Of a stretch of 29,430 nt of DNA, positions 6,617 to 15,126 are shown one piece after another. The stretch is taken from NCBI GenBank assembly GCA_002309585.1, contig DBXN01000094.1:3965-33394 (forward strand), in the 5' to 3' direction. Numbering within the stretch: the stretch's first letter is position 1; each line of letters starts with the position of its first letter. Under the pieces are notes generated by a model. The model ran no database searches, was not told the DNA's origin, and saw only the letters and a list, made by a program, of their open reading frames with translations. Made by a program: the position numbers and the translations under genes. The DNA comes from Verrucomicrobia bacterium UBA1211. GTDB taxonomy: Bacteria > Verrucomicrobiota > Kiritimatiellia > RFP12 > UBA1067.

Positions 6617-8675
6617 CAATCCCTTTATCGACATCCCCTATTTTCCGGCTTTCGACCAGATGACGCCCGAGGGGGCGGACGCGGCGTTCGAGCGGCTCCT
6701 GCCGGAGACGACCGAAGCCGTGAATCAGTTGGAGGCCTCGTTCACCCCGACCTGGGAGGGACTGGTCCGTCCCCTGGATGAGATTTGTCGCCCGTTGCAT
6801 GAGGCATGGGGCTTTTTCCATCACCTGAAATCGGTCGTGGACAACGACGGCTGGCGGACGGTCGAGGAGAAATACCTTCCGCAGGTTATCGCCTTCTCCC
6901 AGCGGATCGCGCAGAGCAAGGCGTTCTACGAGGGCTATCTTCAACTCGAAGCCGCCGACCGCGCCCATCCCTGCCTGAACGCCATCCAGCGGCGCATCCT
7001 CGCCCAGATGATCCGGGACATGAAGTATTCAGGCGTTGGCCTTCCGGACGAAGAGCAGAAACATTTCAACGAATTGACGCTCCAGCAGGCGCAAACATCC
7101 CAAAACTTCTCCAACCATGTGCTTGACGCGACGAAGGCCTTCTCCCTTCTGCTCACGCAACCGGAAGAGGTGGCGGGACTCTCCGACTCGCTCCTGGCGA
7201 TCACCGCGCAGGCGGCGGCCGGCGAGGGCGAGACCGCCGACCCGAAGAAGGGACCGTGGAAAATCACGCTGGACGCGGCGGTCCGTTTCCCCTTCATGAA
7301 GAACGCGGAAAACCGCAGCGCCCGCGAGACCGTCTGCCGCGCCAGCGCCGTCCGTGCCTCCTCCGGCGAACTGGACAACACGCCCCTGATCGAGGAACGG
7401 CTGAAACTGAGCCGCGAAAGCGCCAATATGATCGGATTCAACACCTATGCCGACTTGAAACTCTCCACGAAGATGGCGGGGTCGGTCGAGGCGGTGGACC
7501 GTCTGATCGCCGACCTGCAAAAGGCCGCACTCCCCTTCGCGAAACGGGAGAACCAGGATCTTCTGGCCTTCGCGAAACGGAACGGATTCGCCGAAGAGCG
7601 GCTGCAGGTCTGGGATGTCGCCTACTGGTCGGAACGGCAACGCGAAGCGCTCTACGACTACAACGAGGAGGAGTTGAGCCACTACTTCCCCTTCCCGCAT
7701 GTGCTGAAGGGGCTGTTCGCACTGTCGGAACGGCTTTTCGGGATCGTCATCAGCGAGGCGACCGGCGAGGTTCCCGTCTGGCACAAGGATGTGCGGTTCT
7801 TCCATGTGAAGGACTCAGATGGCACCCCCATCGCCCACTTCTATCTGGACCCCTACAGCCGGCCCGAAACCAAACGGGGCGGCGCGTGGATGAATGAGTT
7901 CCGGACGCGCGAGCGGAAAGCCGACGGTTCGCTGGTGCTCCCGATCGCCGTCCTGGTCTGCAACCAGAGTGTCCCGATCGGCGACAAGCCCGCGCTGATG
8001 CGTTTCGGCGAGGTCAACACCCTCTTCCACGAGTTCGGCCACTCGCTCCAGCACATGCTGACGACGGTGGACGAACCCGCCGCGTCGGGCATCAACGGAG
8101 TTGAATGGGACGCGGTCGAGATCGCCAGCCAGTTTATGGAGAATTGGTGCTACGATCGCGACACGGTCCGTGCCATCAGCGCGCACGACGAGACCGGCGA
8201 ATCCCTGCCGGACGAGCTCTTCGCGAAGCTCGTTGCCGCCAAGAACTACCGCAGCGGAAACGCCATGATCCGCCAGCTCTTCTTCGCCGCGACGGACATG
8301 GACCTCTACGCCCGCTATCCGCGTCCCGAATGGCCGGACGCCGACGCGGTCAAGAAGGCGAACGAGAAGCGGTTCGAGATCGATCCGGTTCTGGATGAGG
8401 ACCGTTTCCTCTGTTCCTTCAGCCACATCTTCGCGGGGGCTTACTCGGCGGGTTACTACGGCTACAAATGGTCGGAAGTGCTCTCCGCCGATGTTTTCGC
8501 CGCCTTCGAGGAAGCGGGGCTGGACAACGAGGAGGCGGTCCGGAAAACGGGACGCCGCTACCGCGACACGATTCTCGCGCTCGGCGGCGGCACCCATCCG
8601 TCGGAGGTCTTCCGTCTCTTCCGGGGACGGGATCCCTCCATTGAGCCGCTTCTCCGTCAGACGGGACTCCAGTAA
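6609..8675 (+). CDS. M3-family oligopeptidase (oligopeptidase A / PrlC-like)
   Basis: This 688-residue cytoplasmic zinc peptidase has the thimet-oligopeptidase motif H474-E-F-G-H478 within LFHEFGHSLQHML. The third zinc ligand is a Glu at about position 504 in GVEWDAVEIASQFMENW, and the C-terminal Tyr/Gly-rich segment AGAYSAGYYGYKWS shapes the substrate pocket in this family. Family members degrade short peptides and signal-peptide fragments. Length and architecture match PrlC/Dcp-type enzymes, and there is no signal peptide. The frame is open upstream to 6498, but that part overlaps DUF1080 in another frame. The ATG at 6609 fits the family start, although it has no good Shine-Dalgarno sequence, so coupling to the preceding gene is likely. 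Confidence 0.93.
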   Translation: MNSNPFIDIPYFPAFDQMTPEGADAAFERLLPETTEAVNQLEASFTPTWEGLVRPLDEICRPLHEAWGFFHHLKSVVDNDGWRTVEEKYLPQVIAFSQRIAQSKAFYEGYLQLEAADRAHPCLNAIQRRILAQMIRDMKYSGVGLPDEEQKHFNELTLQQAQTSQNFSNHVLDATKAFSLLLTQPEEVAGLSDSLLAITAQAAAGEGETADPKKGPWKITLDAAVRFPFMKNAENRSARETVCRASAVRASSGELDNTPLIEERLKLSRESANMIGFNTYADLKLSTKMAGSVEAVDRLIADLQKAALPFAKRENQDLLAFAKRNGFAEERLQVWDVAYWSERQREALYDYNEEELSHYFPFPHVLKGLFALSERLFGIVISEATGEVPVWHKDVRFFHVKDSDGTPIAHFYLDPYSRPETKRGGAWMNEFRTRERKADGSLVLPIAVLVCNQSVPIGDKPALMRFGEVNTLFHEFGHSLQHMLTTVDEPAASGINGVEWDAVEIASQFMENWCYDRDTVRAISAHDETGESLPDELFAKLVAAKNYRSGNAMIRQLFFAATDMDLYARYPRPEWPDADAVKKANEKRFEIDPVLDEDRFLCSFSHIFAGAYSAGYYGYKWSEVLSADVFAAFEEAGLDNEEAVRKTGRRYRDTILALGGGTHPSEVFRLFRGRDPSIEPLLRQTGLQ

Positions 8676-8681
8676 ACCCAC

Positions 8682-9680
8682 ATGGGAACCCCGTCCTCAT
8701 TCTGGATACGCCACCTCTTCGGCATCGCGGAAGCCGCCGCGTTTCTCGGAGGGGTGGCATCCTGTTTGGCACTGATCGGTCCGTGCCATTGGGCGACCGA
8801 TATCTTCACCCACTTCGCCGCCATCCTCGCGCTGGGATTTGCCGTCTATGCCGGGATCGAGACGATCCGCAAACGGCGGCGTTTCGTCATCGCCAGTCTG
8901 CTGCTGGCGCTGCTGAACGCCATTCCGGTCCTTACCCTGCTTTTCGGCCCGGCCGAACCCCGCGCCGACCGGTCGCCCGCATCACCGGCGGCGCAGAGAC
9001 TCCGCATCCTTCAGGCCAACATCCTCACCTCCAATCCCCATGCCCCGGCCCTGCTGGCGCTCATCCGGCAGGAGGATCCGGACGTCATCCTGCTCCAGGA
9101 GACAGACCGCCGCTGGCTGACGGACCTCAAGCCGGTTTTCGACCGTTACCCGGTCCACGCCGCCGAACCGCGCGACGACAACTTCGGGATCGCGGTCTTC
9201 GCCAAGGCCCCCCACGCGCAGGCGACCCTCTTCCATCTGGGTCCACGTCCCGTGCCCGGCGGCATGATCACCCTCCCAGTCGCCGGCCGTACCCTCACCT
9301 GCTACAGCATCCACACGCCCGCGCCGTATGACCGGCAAACCTGGGAGGAGCGGAACGCCTACACGCGCCTGCTGGCCGAGCGGATCGCCGCGAACCCGGA
9401 AATGAAAGTGATCACCGGCGACTTCAACAACACGCCCTGGACCCGCTCATTCCGCGATTTCGTCCAGCGCGCCGGACTCTGCGACACCACCCGCACCTTC
9501 GGCATCCTCCCGACCTGGCCGACCCGCACCCTGCCCTTGCTCCGCGTCCCCCTCGACCACTGTCTCCACTCCCCCGCCGTGAAGATCCTCAGCAAGCGGC
9601 GCGGCCCCTCCATCGGCTCCGACCACTTCCCCCTCGTCATCGACCTCGCCATCGAACCCGAACCTTCCGCACGACCATGA
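8682..9680 (+). CDS. Membrane-anchored endonuclease/exonuclease/phosphatase (EEP) family hydrolase
   Basis: The 332-residue protein starts with about three hydrophobic segments (roughly 12-35, 41-60 and 69-89). A soluble EEP domain, probably exported, follows. The catalytic set is complete: N113 in LQANILTSN, E140 in LLQETD, H211 in YSIHTP, D247 and N249 in GDFNNTPW, the PLDHCL segment near 292, and D314-H315 in GSDHFPLV. EEP enzymes cleave phosphodiesters in DNA, RNA or lipids, and the membrane-anchored subgroup has no settled substrate. The gene begins six bases after the M3 peptidase stop, and its TGA overlaps the next ATG. The Shine-Dalgarno sequence is weak. Confidence 0.88.
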   Translation: MGTPSSFWIRHLFGIAEAAAFLGGVASCLALIGPCHWATDIFTHFAAILALGFAVYAGIETIRKRRRFVIASLLLALLNAIPVLTLLFGPAEPRADRSPASPAAQRLRILQANILTSNPHAPALLALIRQEDPDVILLQETDRRWLTDLKPVFDRYPVHAAEPRDDNFGIAVFAKAPHAQATLFHLGPRPVPGGMITLPVAGRTLTCYSIHTPAPYDRQTWEERNAYTRLLAERIAANPEMKVITGDFNNTPWTRSFRDFVQRAGLCDTTRTFGILPTWPTRTLPLLRVPLDHCLHSPAVKILSKRRGPSIGSDHFPLVIDLAIEPEPSARP

Positions 9681-11437
9681 GCCATCCCGCCCCATCCCGC
9701 GCAACCGCCCATCCGGACCGCCGGCCACGCTCGGCGGCGCGTCCCCTCACCGCCTTCATCCCCATGACGCGCGAGGAGATGGCCGCGCGCGGCTGGGACG
9801 CCCTCGACATCCTGATCATCAGCGGCGACGCCTACGTGGACCATCCGACCTTCGGGCCGCCCCTGATCGCCCGAGTCCTGCTGGACGCCGGCTACCGGGT
9901 GGGCATCATCGCCCAGCCCGACTGGAAATCAGCCGAGAGTCTGAAGGTTCTGGGCACGCCCCGTCTCGGCATCGGGGTCGCGAGCGGGAACATGGATTCC
10001 ATGGTGAAGCTCTACACGGCGGGCCGCCGGCTCCGCCATGAGGACGCCTACTCCCCCGGCGGGAAACCCGGTCTCTGCCCGCCCCACGCCCCGGTCGTCT
10101 ACGCGCAGCTGGCGCGGCAGGCCTTCCCCGGCGTTCCGATCATCCTGGGCGGGATCGAAGTCAGCCTCCGCCGCGTCGCCCACTATGACTATTGGCAGGA
10201 CAAGATGCGCCCCTCGATGCTGGTGGACGCCAAGGCGGATCTTCTCTGTTACGGGATGGGCGAACTGACCATGCTGGAGATCTTCGACCGCCTCGCGCAC
10301 GGCCAGCCGCTGGACGGCATCCGGGGAACCTGCCGCTATCTGGGCGGAAAAGAGAGCGAGGCGTTTGTCAGGGATGAAAACTGTGTCGAACTTCCCTCCT
10401 ACGAAGAGGTCTGTTCGGACAAACTCGCCATCATGCGCCAAACCCAGCTGATTGAACGGGAACTGAACCCCTTCAACGCCCGCCGCCTGATCCAGCGGAC
10501 CCGGGGCCGCCTGCTGGTTGTCGAGCCGCCCCGTCCGCCTTTGACCCCCGAACAGTTCGACCACGTGTGCGAACTCCCATTCACTTGGGTACAGCACTGG
10601 TCCTATGCCGAGAAGATTCCCGCGTGGGAGGTCGTGAAGGACTCCATCTGCGTGGTCCGGGGGTGTCCGGGCGGCTGCGCGTTCTGCGGCCTGGTCACCC
10701 ACCAGGGACGGGGGATCGTCTCCCGGACGCCCGAAAGCGTAGAGCGTTCCATCCGTTGGCTCACCCGCCAGCCCTTCTTCCGGGGAACCATCAGCGATTT
10801 GGGCGGTCCCGCAGGAAACATCTATGGCCACGGACCCAAGGATCCCGCGCGCTGCCGCGCCTGCCGCCGCTTCTCCTGTCTCTTTCCCGCCTTCTGTCCC
10901 AACTACAACGCCGACGAAAAACCGCTGATGGAACTGTTGGACCGCGTCAAGCGGATTCCCGGCGTCAAACATGTCTACATCAACTCCGGCGTGCGGCTCG
11001 ACCTCGCCCTCGCCCAGCCCCGCCTAACCGAGAAGATCATCCGGGACCACGTCTCCGGCCAGATCAGCGTCGCGCCGGAACATCTGGACGGCAACGTGCT
11101 GCGCCTGATGCGGAAAGGCAAACCGGAAGAGTTCGAGCGGTTCAGGGAGATCTTCGACCGCGTCAACCGGCAGACGGGGAAACGGCAATTCATGGTCCCC
11201 TATTTCATCTCCAACTTTCCCGGCTCGACCGCAAAAGAGATGAAGACCGTTGACGCCTATCTCACGAAGAACCACTGGAGTCCCCAGCAGGTTCAGGACT
11301 TCATGCCATTGGCGATGACCATGGGCGCCGCCATGTACTGTTCGGAGACCGCCCCCGACGGCACGGCCATCCCCGTCCAAAAGGGCCTCGCCGAACGCCG
11401 CGTCCAGCGCGACATCCTCCGCAAACGGCGCGGATAA
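9677..11437 (+). CDS. ygiQ: YgiQ-family radical SAM protein (UPF0313)
   Basis: The 586-residue protein carries the radical SAM cluster motif C330-x3-C334-x2-C337 within VVRGCPGGCAFCGLV, preceded by the YgiQ N-terminal region (TREEMAARGWDALDILIISGDAYVDHP is split here by description only: conserved DILIISGDAYVDHP at about 43-56). The YgiQ-specific segments PSYEEV and FWVQHWSY-like TWVQHWSYAEKIPAW are also present. The function of YgiQ is not established; by chemistry it should generate a 5'-deoxyadenosyl radical. It is shorter than the roughly 700-residue enterobacterial proteins because it ends soon after the core. The ATG overlaps the EEP gene stop (ATGA). It is the last gene of the four-gene unit. 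Confidence 0.93.
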   Translation: MSHPAPSRATAHPDRRPRSAARPLTAFIPMTREEMAARGWDALDILIISGDAYVDHPTFGPPLIARVLLDAGYRVGIIAQPDWKSAESLKVLGTPRLGIGVASGNMDSMVKLYTAGRRLRHEDAYSPGGKPGLCPPHAPVVYAQLARQAFPGVPIILGGIEVSLRRVAHYDYWQDKMRPSMLVDAKADLLCYGMGELTMLEIFDRLAHGQPLDGIRGTCRYLGGKESEAFVRDENCVELPSYEEVCSDKLAIMRQTQLIERELNPFNARRLIQRTRGRLLVVEPPRPPLTPEQFDHVCELPFTWVQHWSYAEKIPAWEVVKDSICVVRGCPGGCAFCGLVTHQGRGIVSRTPESVERSIRWLTRQPFFRGTISDLGGPAGNIYGHGPKDPARCRACRRFSCLFPAFCPNYNADEKPLMELLDRVKRIPGVKHVYINSGVRLDLALAQPRLTEKIIRDHVSGQISVAPEHLDGNVLRLMRKGKPEEFERFREIFDRVNRQTGKRQFMVPYFISNFPGSTAKEMKTVDAYLTKNHWSPQQVQDFMPLAMTMGAAMYCSETAPDGTAIPVQKGLAERRVQRDILRKRRG

Positions 11438-11486
11438 GGGCGCAATTCACGGTCAACGTTTATGAAAGGTTATAGAGGGGAAGGGG

Positions 11487-11549
11487 GGAACGGGAAGAGT
11501 GGGCAGTGAGCAGTGGCCAGTGTTCAGTGGTCAATGGGTGTCCCGTTCC
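11487..11549. repeat. Perfect 9-bp inverted repeat flanking a heptad array
   Basis: GGAACGGGA at 11487-11495 is exactly complementary to TCCCGTTCC at 11541-11549. Between the arms lie five 7-bp units of CAGTGNN type (CAGTGAG, CAGTGGC, CAGTGTT, CAGTGGT, CAATGGG) at 11504-11538. The 45-base spacing is long for a terminator, and no T-run follows. The structure sits in the 280-bp spacer between ygiQ and the rhamnosidase gene. Confidence 0.7.
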
Positions 11550-11550
11550 G

Positions 11551-11571
11551 CTCAACCCTCAACGCTCAACC
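11551..11571. repeat. Heptad repeat array, CTCAACS type (3 units)
   Basis: The units CTCAACC, CTCAACG and CTCAACC follow two bases after the inverted-repeat arm. The same consensus recurs at 20205-20232 and, in inverse orientation, at 15039-15052 and 28566-28628. The rest of the spacer 11438-11717 shows no gene; a weak promoter-like AT-rich stretch lies at about 11587-11620. Confidence 0.75.
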
Positions 11572-11717
11572 GATCGGGTTTACCGCTTGATTGTCCAGCG
11601 TGATTATGGCATCATTTTAAACTAACGGATGAAGTGGGATTCCTTTTGAGAAACATGGACTACCGTTCTCCCGCCAACGCGGGCTTGTTTGAACGGCGGT
11701 TTTTGCGAGGGTGCGTT

Positions 11718-14700
11718 ATGGTTTCAGGATTCAGATTTTTGCCGGTTTGGGTATTCGCATGCGGACTTTCAGCGTTCGCCTCCGAGTTGTCGGCGCCGTT
11801 TGGACTCACCGCCGAATACTTGGACAATCCCGTGGGGATTGATACGTTGACGCCGCGACTGAGTTGGAAACTCTCCCCCAAGAACCCCGACGCCAAGGGG
11901 TTGGCGCAGGCGGCTTACCAGATCCGGGTGGCGACCGCGCCCGGCAAGCTTGCGGATGAGGGGGCAGCCGATCTGTGGGACAGCGGACGGGTGGCTTCGG
12001 ACCGGTCGCTCAACGTGATCTACGGCGGCCGTTCGCCGGAAACCTCCCAGCGCTGCTGGTGGAGTGTCCGGGTTTGGGACAACCGCGGGGGCGAACCCTC
12101 CGAATGGAGTCGGCCAGCCCGTTGGGTGATGGGTGTGGTACGGCCGGACGAATGGAAAGCGAAATGGATCGGGGCGAACGATGTCACACGCCCGAAGTAC
12201 GATCTTAAAGGCGCGGAGTGGATCTACACCGGCGATCAGGAACTCGACCAGATGCCGAAAGGCACCACCTACTATTGCAAGGCGTTCGACCTGCCGCAGG
12301 AGTTGGCCGGGAAAACGGCGGTGCTGGCAGTGGCGGCGGACGACAGCTGGATCGTCCAGATCAACGGGAAGACTGTTTCCCAAATCTGGGGTCACATCCC
12401 CAACCGGTGGGAACGGATGCGGTTCCAGGACGTTTCGGCCGCGCTCAAACCGGGCCGGAACCTCATCCTCGTCGAGGTCTCCAACAAGGATCCCGGCCCG
12501 ACCGCGCTGCTGCTGACGCTCCAATGCGAGGGAAAGCTGCTGGCCAAGAGCGACAACACCTGGCTCGGTACCGCCAAACCCGGTTCCGACTGGCGCGAAC
12601 GCAAGGAGCTTCCCGAAGGATGGAAACCGGTCCGAGTGGTCGGCCCGCTCGGCGTCGCCCCGTGGGGCGATCGCGTCGAGTGCCGTGTGGAACGCAACTC
12701 GCCGGCCTTTGAAAAGCGTTTCCGGGTGGGCAAAGATCTTCGCGAGGCCACTCTGCACATCACCGGCGTGGGCTTTTACGAGGCGTATCTGAACGGTCAA
12801 AGGATCGGGGACAAGGTGCTTGATCCCGCGCCGACCCGCTATGACCGGCGGGTACTCTACTCCACCTACGACCTCACCGATTCGTTCCGGGAAGGCGACA
12901 ACGCGTTGCGGGTGCTGGTCGGCCACGGCTGGTACGACGTCCGCTCCATCGCCGTCTGGAATTTCGATATCGCCCCGTGGCGCGGTGCGCCCAGGATGAT
13001 CGCGCAGCTCGATCTGGTCTACGCCGACGGCACGCGTGAGCAAGTGGTCTCGGACGGCACGTGGCGGCAAGTGGCCAGCCCGGTCGGGTACGACTGCATC
13101 CGCGAAGGCGAGGTGATCGGGAAGAACCCGGAGGGAAGTATCGATCTGGAGCGCACCCTCGTCAACGCCCAAGAGGTGCCCGGTCCCGGCGGACGGCTGG
13201 TTGCCGAAGCGGTCACGCCCTCCAAGGTCCACCAAACCTTCAAACCCGCGACCGTCACGGAGATCAAGCCGGGGGTATGGATGGTCGATTTCGGACAGAA
13301 CCTTTCGGGCTGGGTCCGGCTGACGCCCCGGGGCCAGAAACGCGGCGACGTGATCCGCATCCGTTACGGCGAGAAGAAAAACAAGGACGGGACGCTGAGC
13401 CTCTCCGGCACGGAGGCGCACTTCCGCTATTCCGCCGCGTTCTTCGCCCTGCCGGGCGGCTGGTTCCAGTGTGACCGGTATGTCTGCTCCGGAGAACCCG
13501 GCGAGGCGTATGAGCCGCGTTTCACCTACAACGGGTTCCAATACGCCGAGATCACCGGGTTGGCGCAACCGCCGACCGCCGAAACGATCGAGGCCCGCGC
13601 CGTTTACACCGCGTTCCGCGACACGGGAACCTTTGAATGTTCCAATCCGCTGCTCAACCGAATCCAGCAGGCGACGCTGTGGGCGTATCGCAGCAACTTC
13701 GCCAACGGCTACCCGACCGACTGCCCGCACCGCGAGAAGAACGGCTGGACCGGCGACGCGCAGCTCGCCGCCGAACAGGCGATGTACAACTTCCAAAACG
13801 TTCCCGGTTACGAGAAATGGATCAACGACCTGATGGACGAGCAGCAGCGGAACGGCAACCTGCCCGGCATCGTGCCGACCAGCGGATGGGGTTACGCCTG
13901 GGGGAACGGCCCCGCCTGGGACAGCGCGCTGGTGATCATCCCGTGGATGCTCTACATTTACGAGGGAGACGCGCTTGTCCTTCAGAAAGCGTATCCGGCC
14001 ATGGCGCGCTATGTCGATTACATGACCTCCCGTTCCCATGACGGCGGATTGGTCTCCCACGGTTTGGGCGACTGGTGTCCGTGGAAGGCGACCACCCCGA
14101 CGGTCGTGACCTCCACCGGCTACTACTACCTCGACGCGCGGATCGTCGCGGAAACCGCACGTATTCTGGGCCGGACGGAAGACGCGGCGAAATATTCGGC
14201 CCTCGCGAAACGGATCCGTGAGGCGTTCAACCGCTCCCAGTACAAGGGTGACGGCCTCTACGCCAACGGCACCCAGACCGCCCTGGGGTGTGCCCTCCAC
14301 CAGGGTCTGGTGGCGGACGGCGAGGCGGAAAAGACCCGGGCGAAGCTCTTTGACGCGGTGAAAGCCACCAACGGTTACCTCGATTTCGGCATTTTGGGGT
14401 CCAAATATGTGCTGCGGGCGCTCAGCGACGCCGGGCGCACCGATCTCGCCTACGCGATGGCGTCCAAGGATCAGCGTCCCTCGTGGGGCGCGTGGATCAG
14501 AGACGGCGCCACCACGCTCTGGGAAGACTGGGGACAAGGCTCATCGCGGAACCATATCATGTTCGGCGACATCTCGGCGTGGTTCTATCAGTATCTGGGC
14601 GGGATCCGCCTCGCCCCGCAGGTCTCGGCGGTGGCGGCGACTGTCACCGATACCCAGTCGGTGGGAATGAAGCGCTTCCTGCTGGCTCCGGAACCGGTTG

Positions 14701-14954
14701 ACGGACTGGAGTGGGTAACGGCCCGGTTCGATTCACCCTACGGAATGATCCGCAGCGAGTGGAAACGCGGTCAAAACGCTTTCGAGTGGTTCATCGAAGT
14801 GCCAGTCAACACCACGGCATGGGTGGTGATGCCGGCGTTCGTGGAGAAAGAACACTTCGACCTCCCGACAGGCGCGGTGGCGGTGCAATCACCGATTCCC
14901 GGCCGGACAGCCTTCGCGATCGGTTCCGGCCAGTACCGGATCGTGAGTCGGTAA
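11718..14954 (+). CDS. GH78-type alpha-L-rhamnosidase, exported
   Basis: The enzyme releases L-rhamnose from plant pectic polysaccharides or glycosides. The 1078-residue protein has a signal peptide (MVSGFRFLPVWVF...AFASE), then an N-terminal Fn3-like domain (PRLSWKL, AYQIRVAT, LWDSGRV). Next are the rhamnosidase N domain (GVGFYEAYLNGQRIGDKVLDP region) and the beta-sandwich domain with VDFGQNLSGWVRL. The (alpha/alpha)6 catalytic domain starts near 640. Catalytic features include the DCPHRE segment at 668-673, with E673 the likely general acid, NGWTGDAQ just after, and LWEDW with E936 as likely base. The C-terminal part is a beta-sandwich. The ATG at 11718 is chosen over one at 11634 because GAGGG lies six bases upstream and a signal peptide follows directly. 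Neighbouring genes suggest polysaccharide use, but no rhamnose isomerase is in the window. Confidence 0.93.
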   Translation: MVSGFRFLPVWVFACGLSAFASELSAPFGLTAEYLDNPVGIDTLTPRLSWKLSPKNPDAKGLAQAAYQIRVATAPGKLADEGAADLWDSGRVASDRSLNVIYGGRSPETSQRCWWSVRVWDNRGGEPSEWSRPARWVMGVVRPDEWKAKWIGANDVTRPKYDLKGAEWIYTGDQELDQMPKGTTYYCKAFDLPQELAGKTAVLAVAADDSWIVQINGKTVSQIWGHIPNRWERMRFQDVSAALKPGRNLILVEVSNKDPGPTALLLTLQCEGKLLAKSDNTWLGTAKPGSDWRERKELPEGWKPVRVVGPLGVAPWGDRVECRVERNSPAFEKRFRVGKDLREATLHITGVGFYEAYLNGQRIGDKVLDPAPTRYDRRVLYSTYDLTDSFREGDNALRVLVGHGWYDVRSIAVWNFDIAPWRGAPRMIAQLDLVYADGTREQVVSDGTWRQVASPVGYDCIREGEVIGKNPEGSIDLERTLVNAQEVPGPGGRLVAEAVTPSKVHQTFKPATVTEIKPGVWMVDFGQNLSGWVRLTPRGQKRGDVIRIRYGEKKNKDGTLSLSGTEAHFRYSAAFFALPGGWFQCDRYVCSGEPGEAYEPRFTYNGFQYAEITGLAQPPTAETIEARAVYTAFRDTGTFECSNPLLNRIQQATLWAYRSNFANGYPTDCPHREKNGWTGDAQLAAEQAMYNFQNVPGYEKWINDLMDEQQRNGNLPGIVPTSGWGYAWGNGPAWDSALVIIPWMLYIYEGDALVLQKAYPAMARYVDYMTSRSHDGGLVSHGLGDWCPWKATTPTVVTSTGYYYLDARIVAETARILGRTEDAAKYSALAKRIREAFNRSQYKGDGLYANGTQTALGCALHQGLVADGEAEKTRAKLFDAVKATNGYLDFGILGSKYVLRALSDAGRTDLAYAMASKDQRPSWGAWIRDGATTLWEDWGQGSSRNHIMFGDISAWFYQYLGGIRLAPQVSAVAATVTDTQSVGMKRFLLAPEPVDGLEWVTARFDSPYGMIRSEWKRGQNAFEWFIEVPVNTTAWVVMPAFVEKEHFDLPTGAVAVQSPIPGRTAFAIGSGQYRIVSR

Positions 14955-14992
14955 AATCGCTCATCGGTTTACTTTTGCGCTAAATGCCCCCG

Positions 14993-15008
14993 CCCGCGTG
15001 AGCGCGGG
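14993..15008. terminator. Weak GC hairpin after the rhamnosidase gene
   Basis: CCCGCG and CGCGGG pair around a TGAG loop, 38 bases after the stop codon. No T-run follows, so termination here is doubtful. Confidence 0.3.
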
Positions 15009-15038
15009 AATGCCAATGAGGGTAACGGGGCGGAGGCA

Positions 15039-15052
15039 GTTGAGGGTTGAGA
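15039..15052. repeat. Heptad repeat, GTTGAGG type (2 units)
   Basis: GTTGAGG and GTTGAGA stand in tandem. They are the reverse complement of the CTCAACC-type units seen elsewhere. The spacer 14955-15126 otherwise shows only the small hairpin at 14993-15008 and the ribosome binding site of the next gene. Confidence 0.5.
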
Positions 15053-15126
15053 AGCGGAGTACGGAAGTGTGATGTCTGCAGTCTTGTGGCTGAACGGTGC
15101 GTTATAGGCAAGAAAGGAATGGGAAA

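Noticed and set aside
11587..11620. Promoter before the rhamnosidase gene (TTGATT or TTGTCC with an AT-rich -10)
   Set aside because: Several weak pairings are possible and none has both good hexamers and good spacing, so no specific site is claimed.
11769..14537. A 922-codon open frame on the minus strand opposite the rhamnosidase gene
   Set aside because: It is a shadow caused by high GC in third positions. The plus-strand frame has a signal peptide and full GH78 domains, while the antisense product is rich in Arg, Gly, Val and His and has no recognisable domain.
15084..15108. Promoter directly before the surface-protein gene (TTGTGG and TATAGG)
   Set aside because: The two hexamers are only about 13 bases apart, too close for a sigma-70 promoter.
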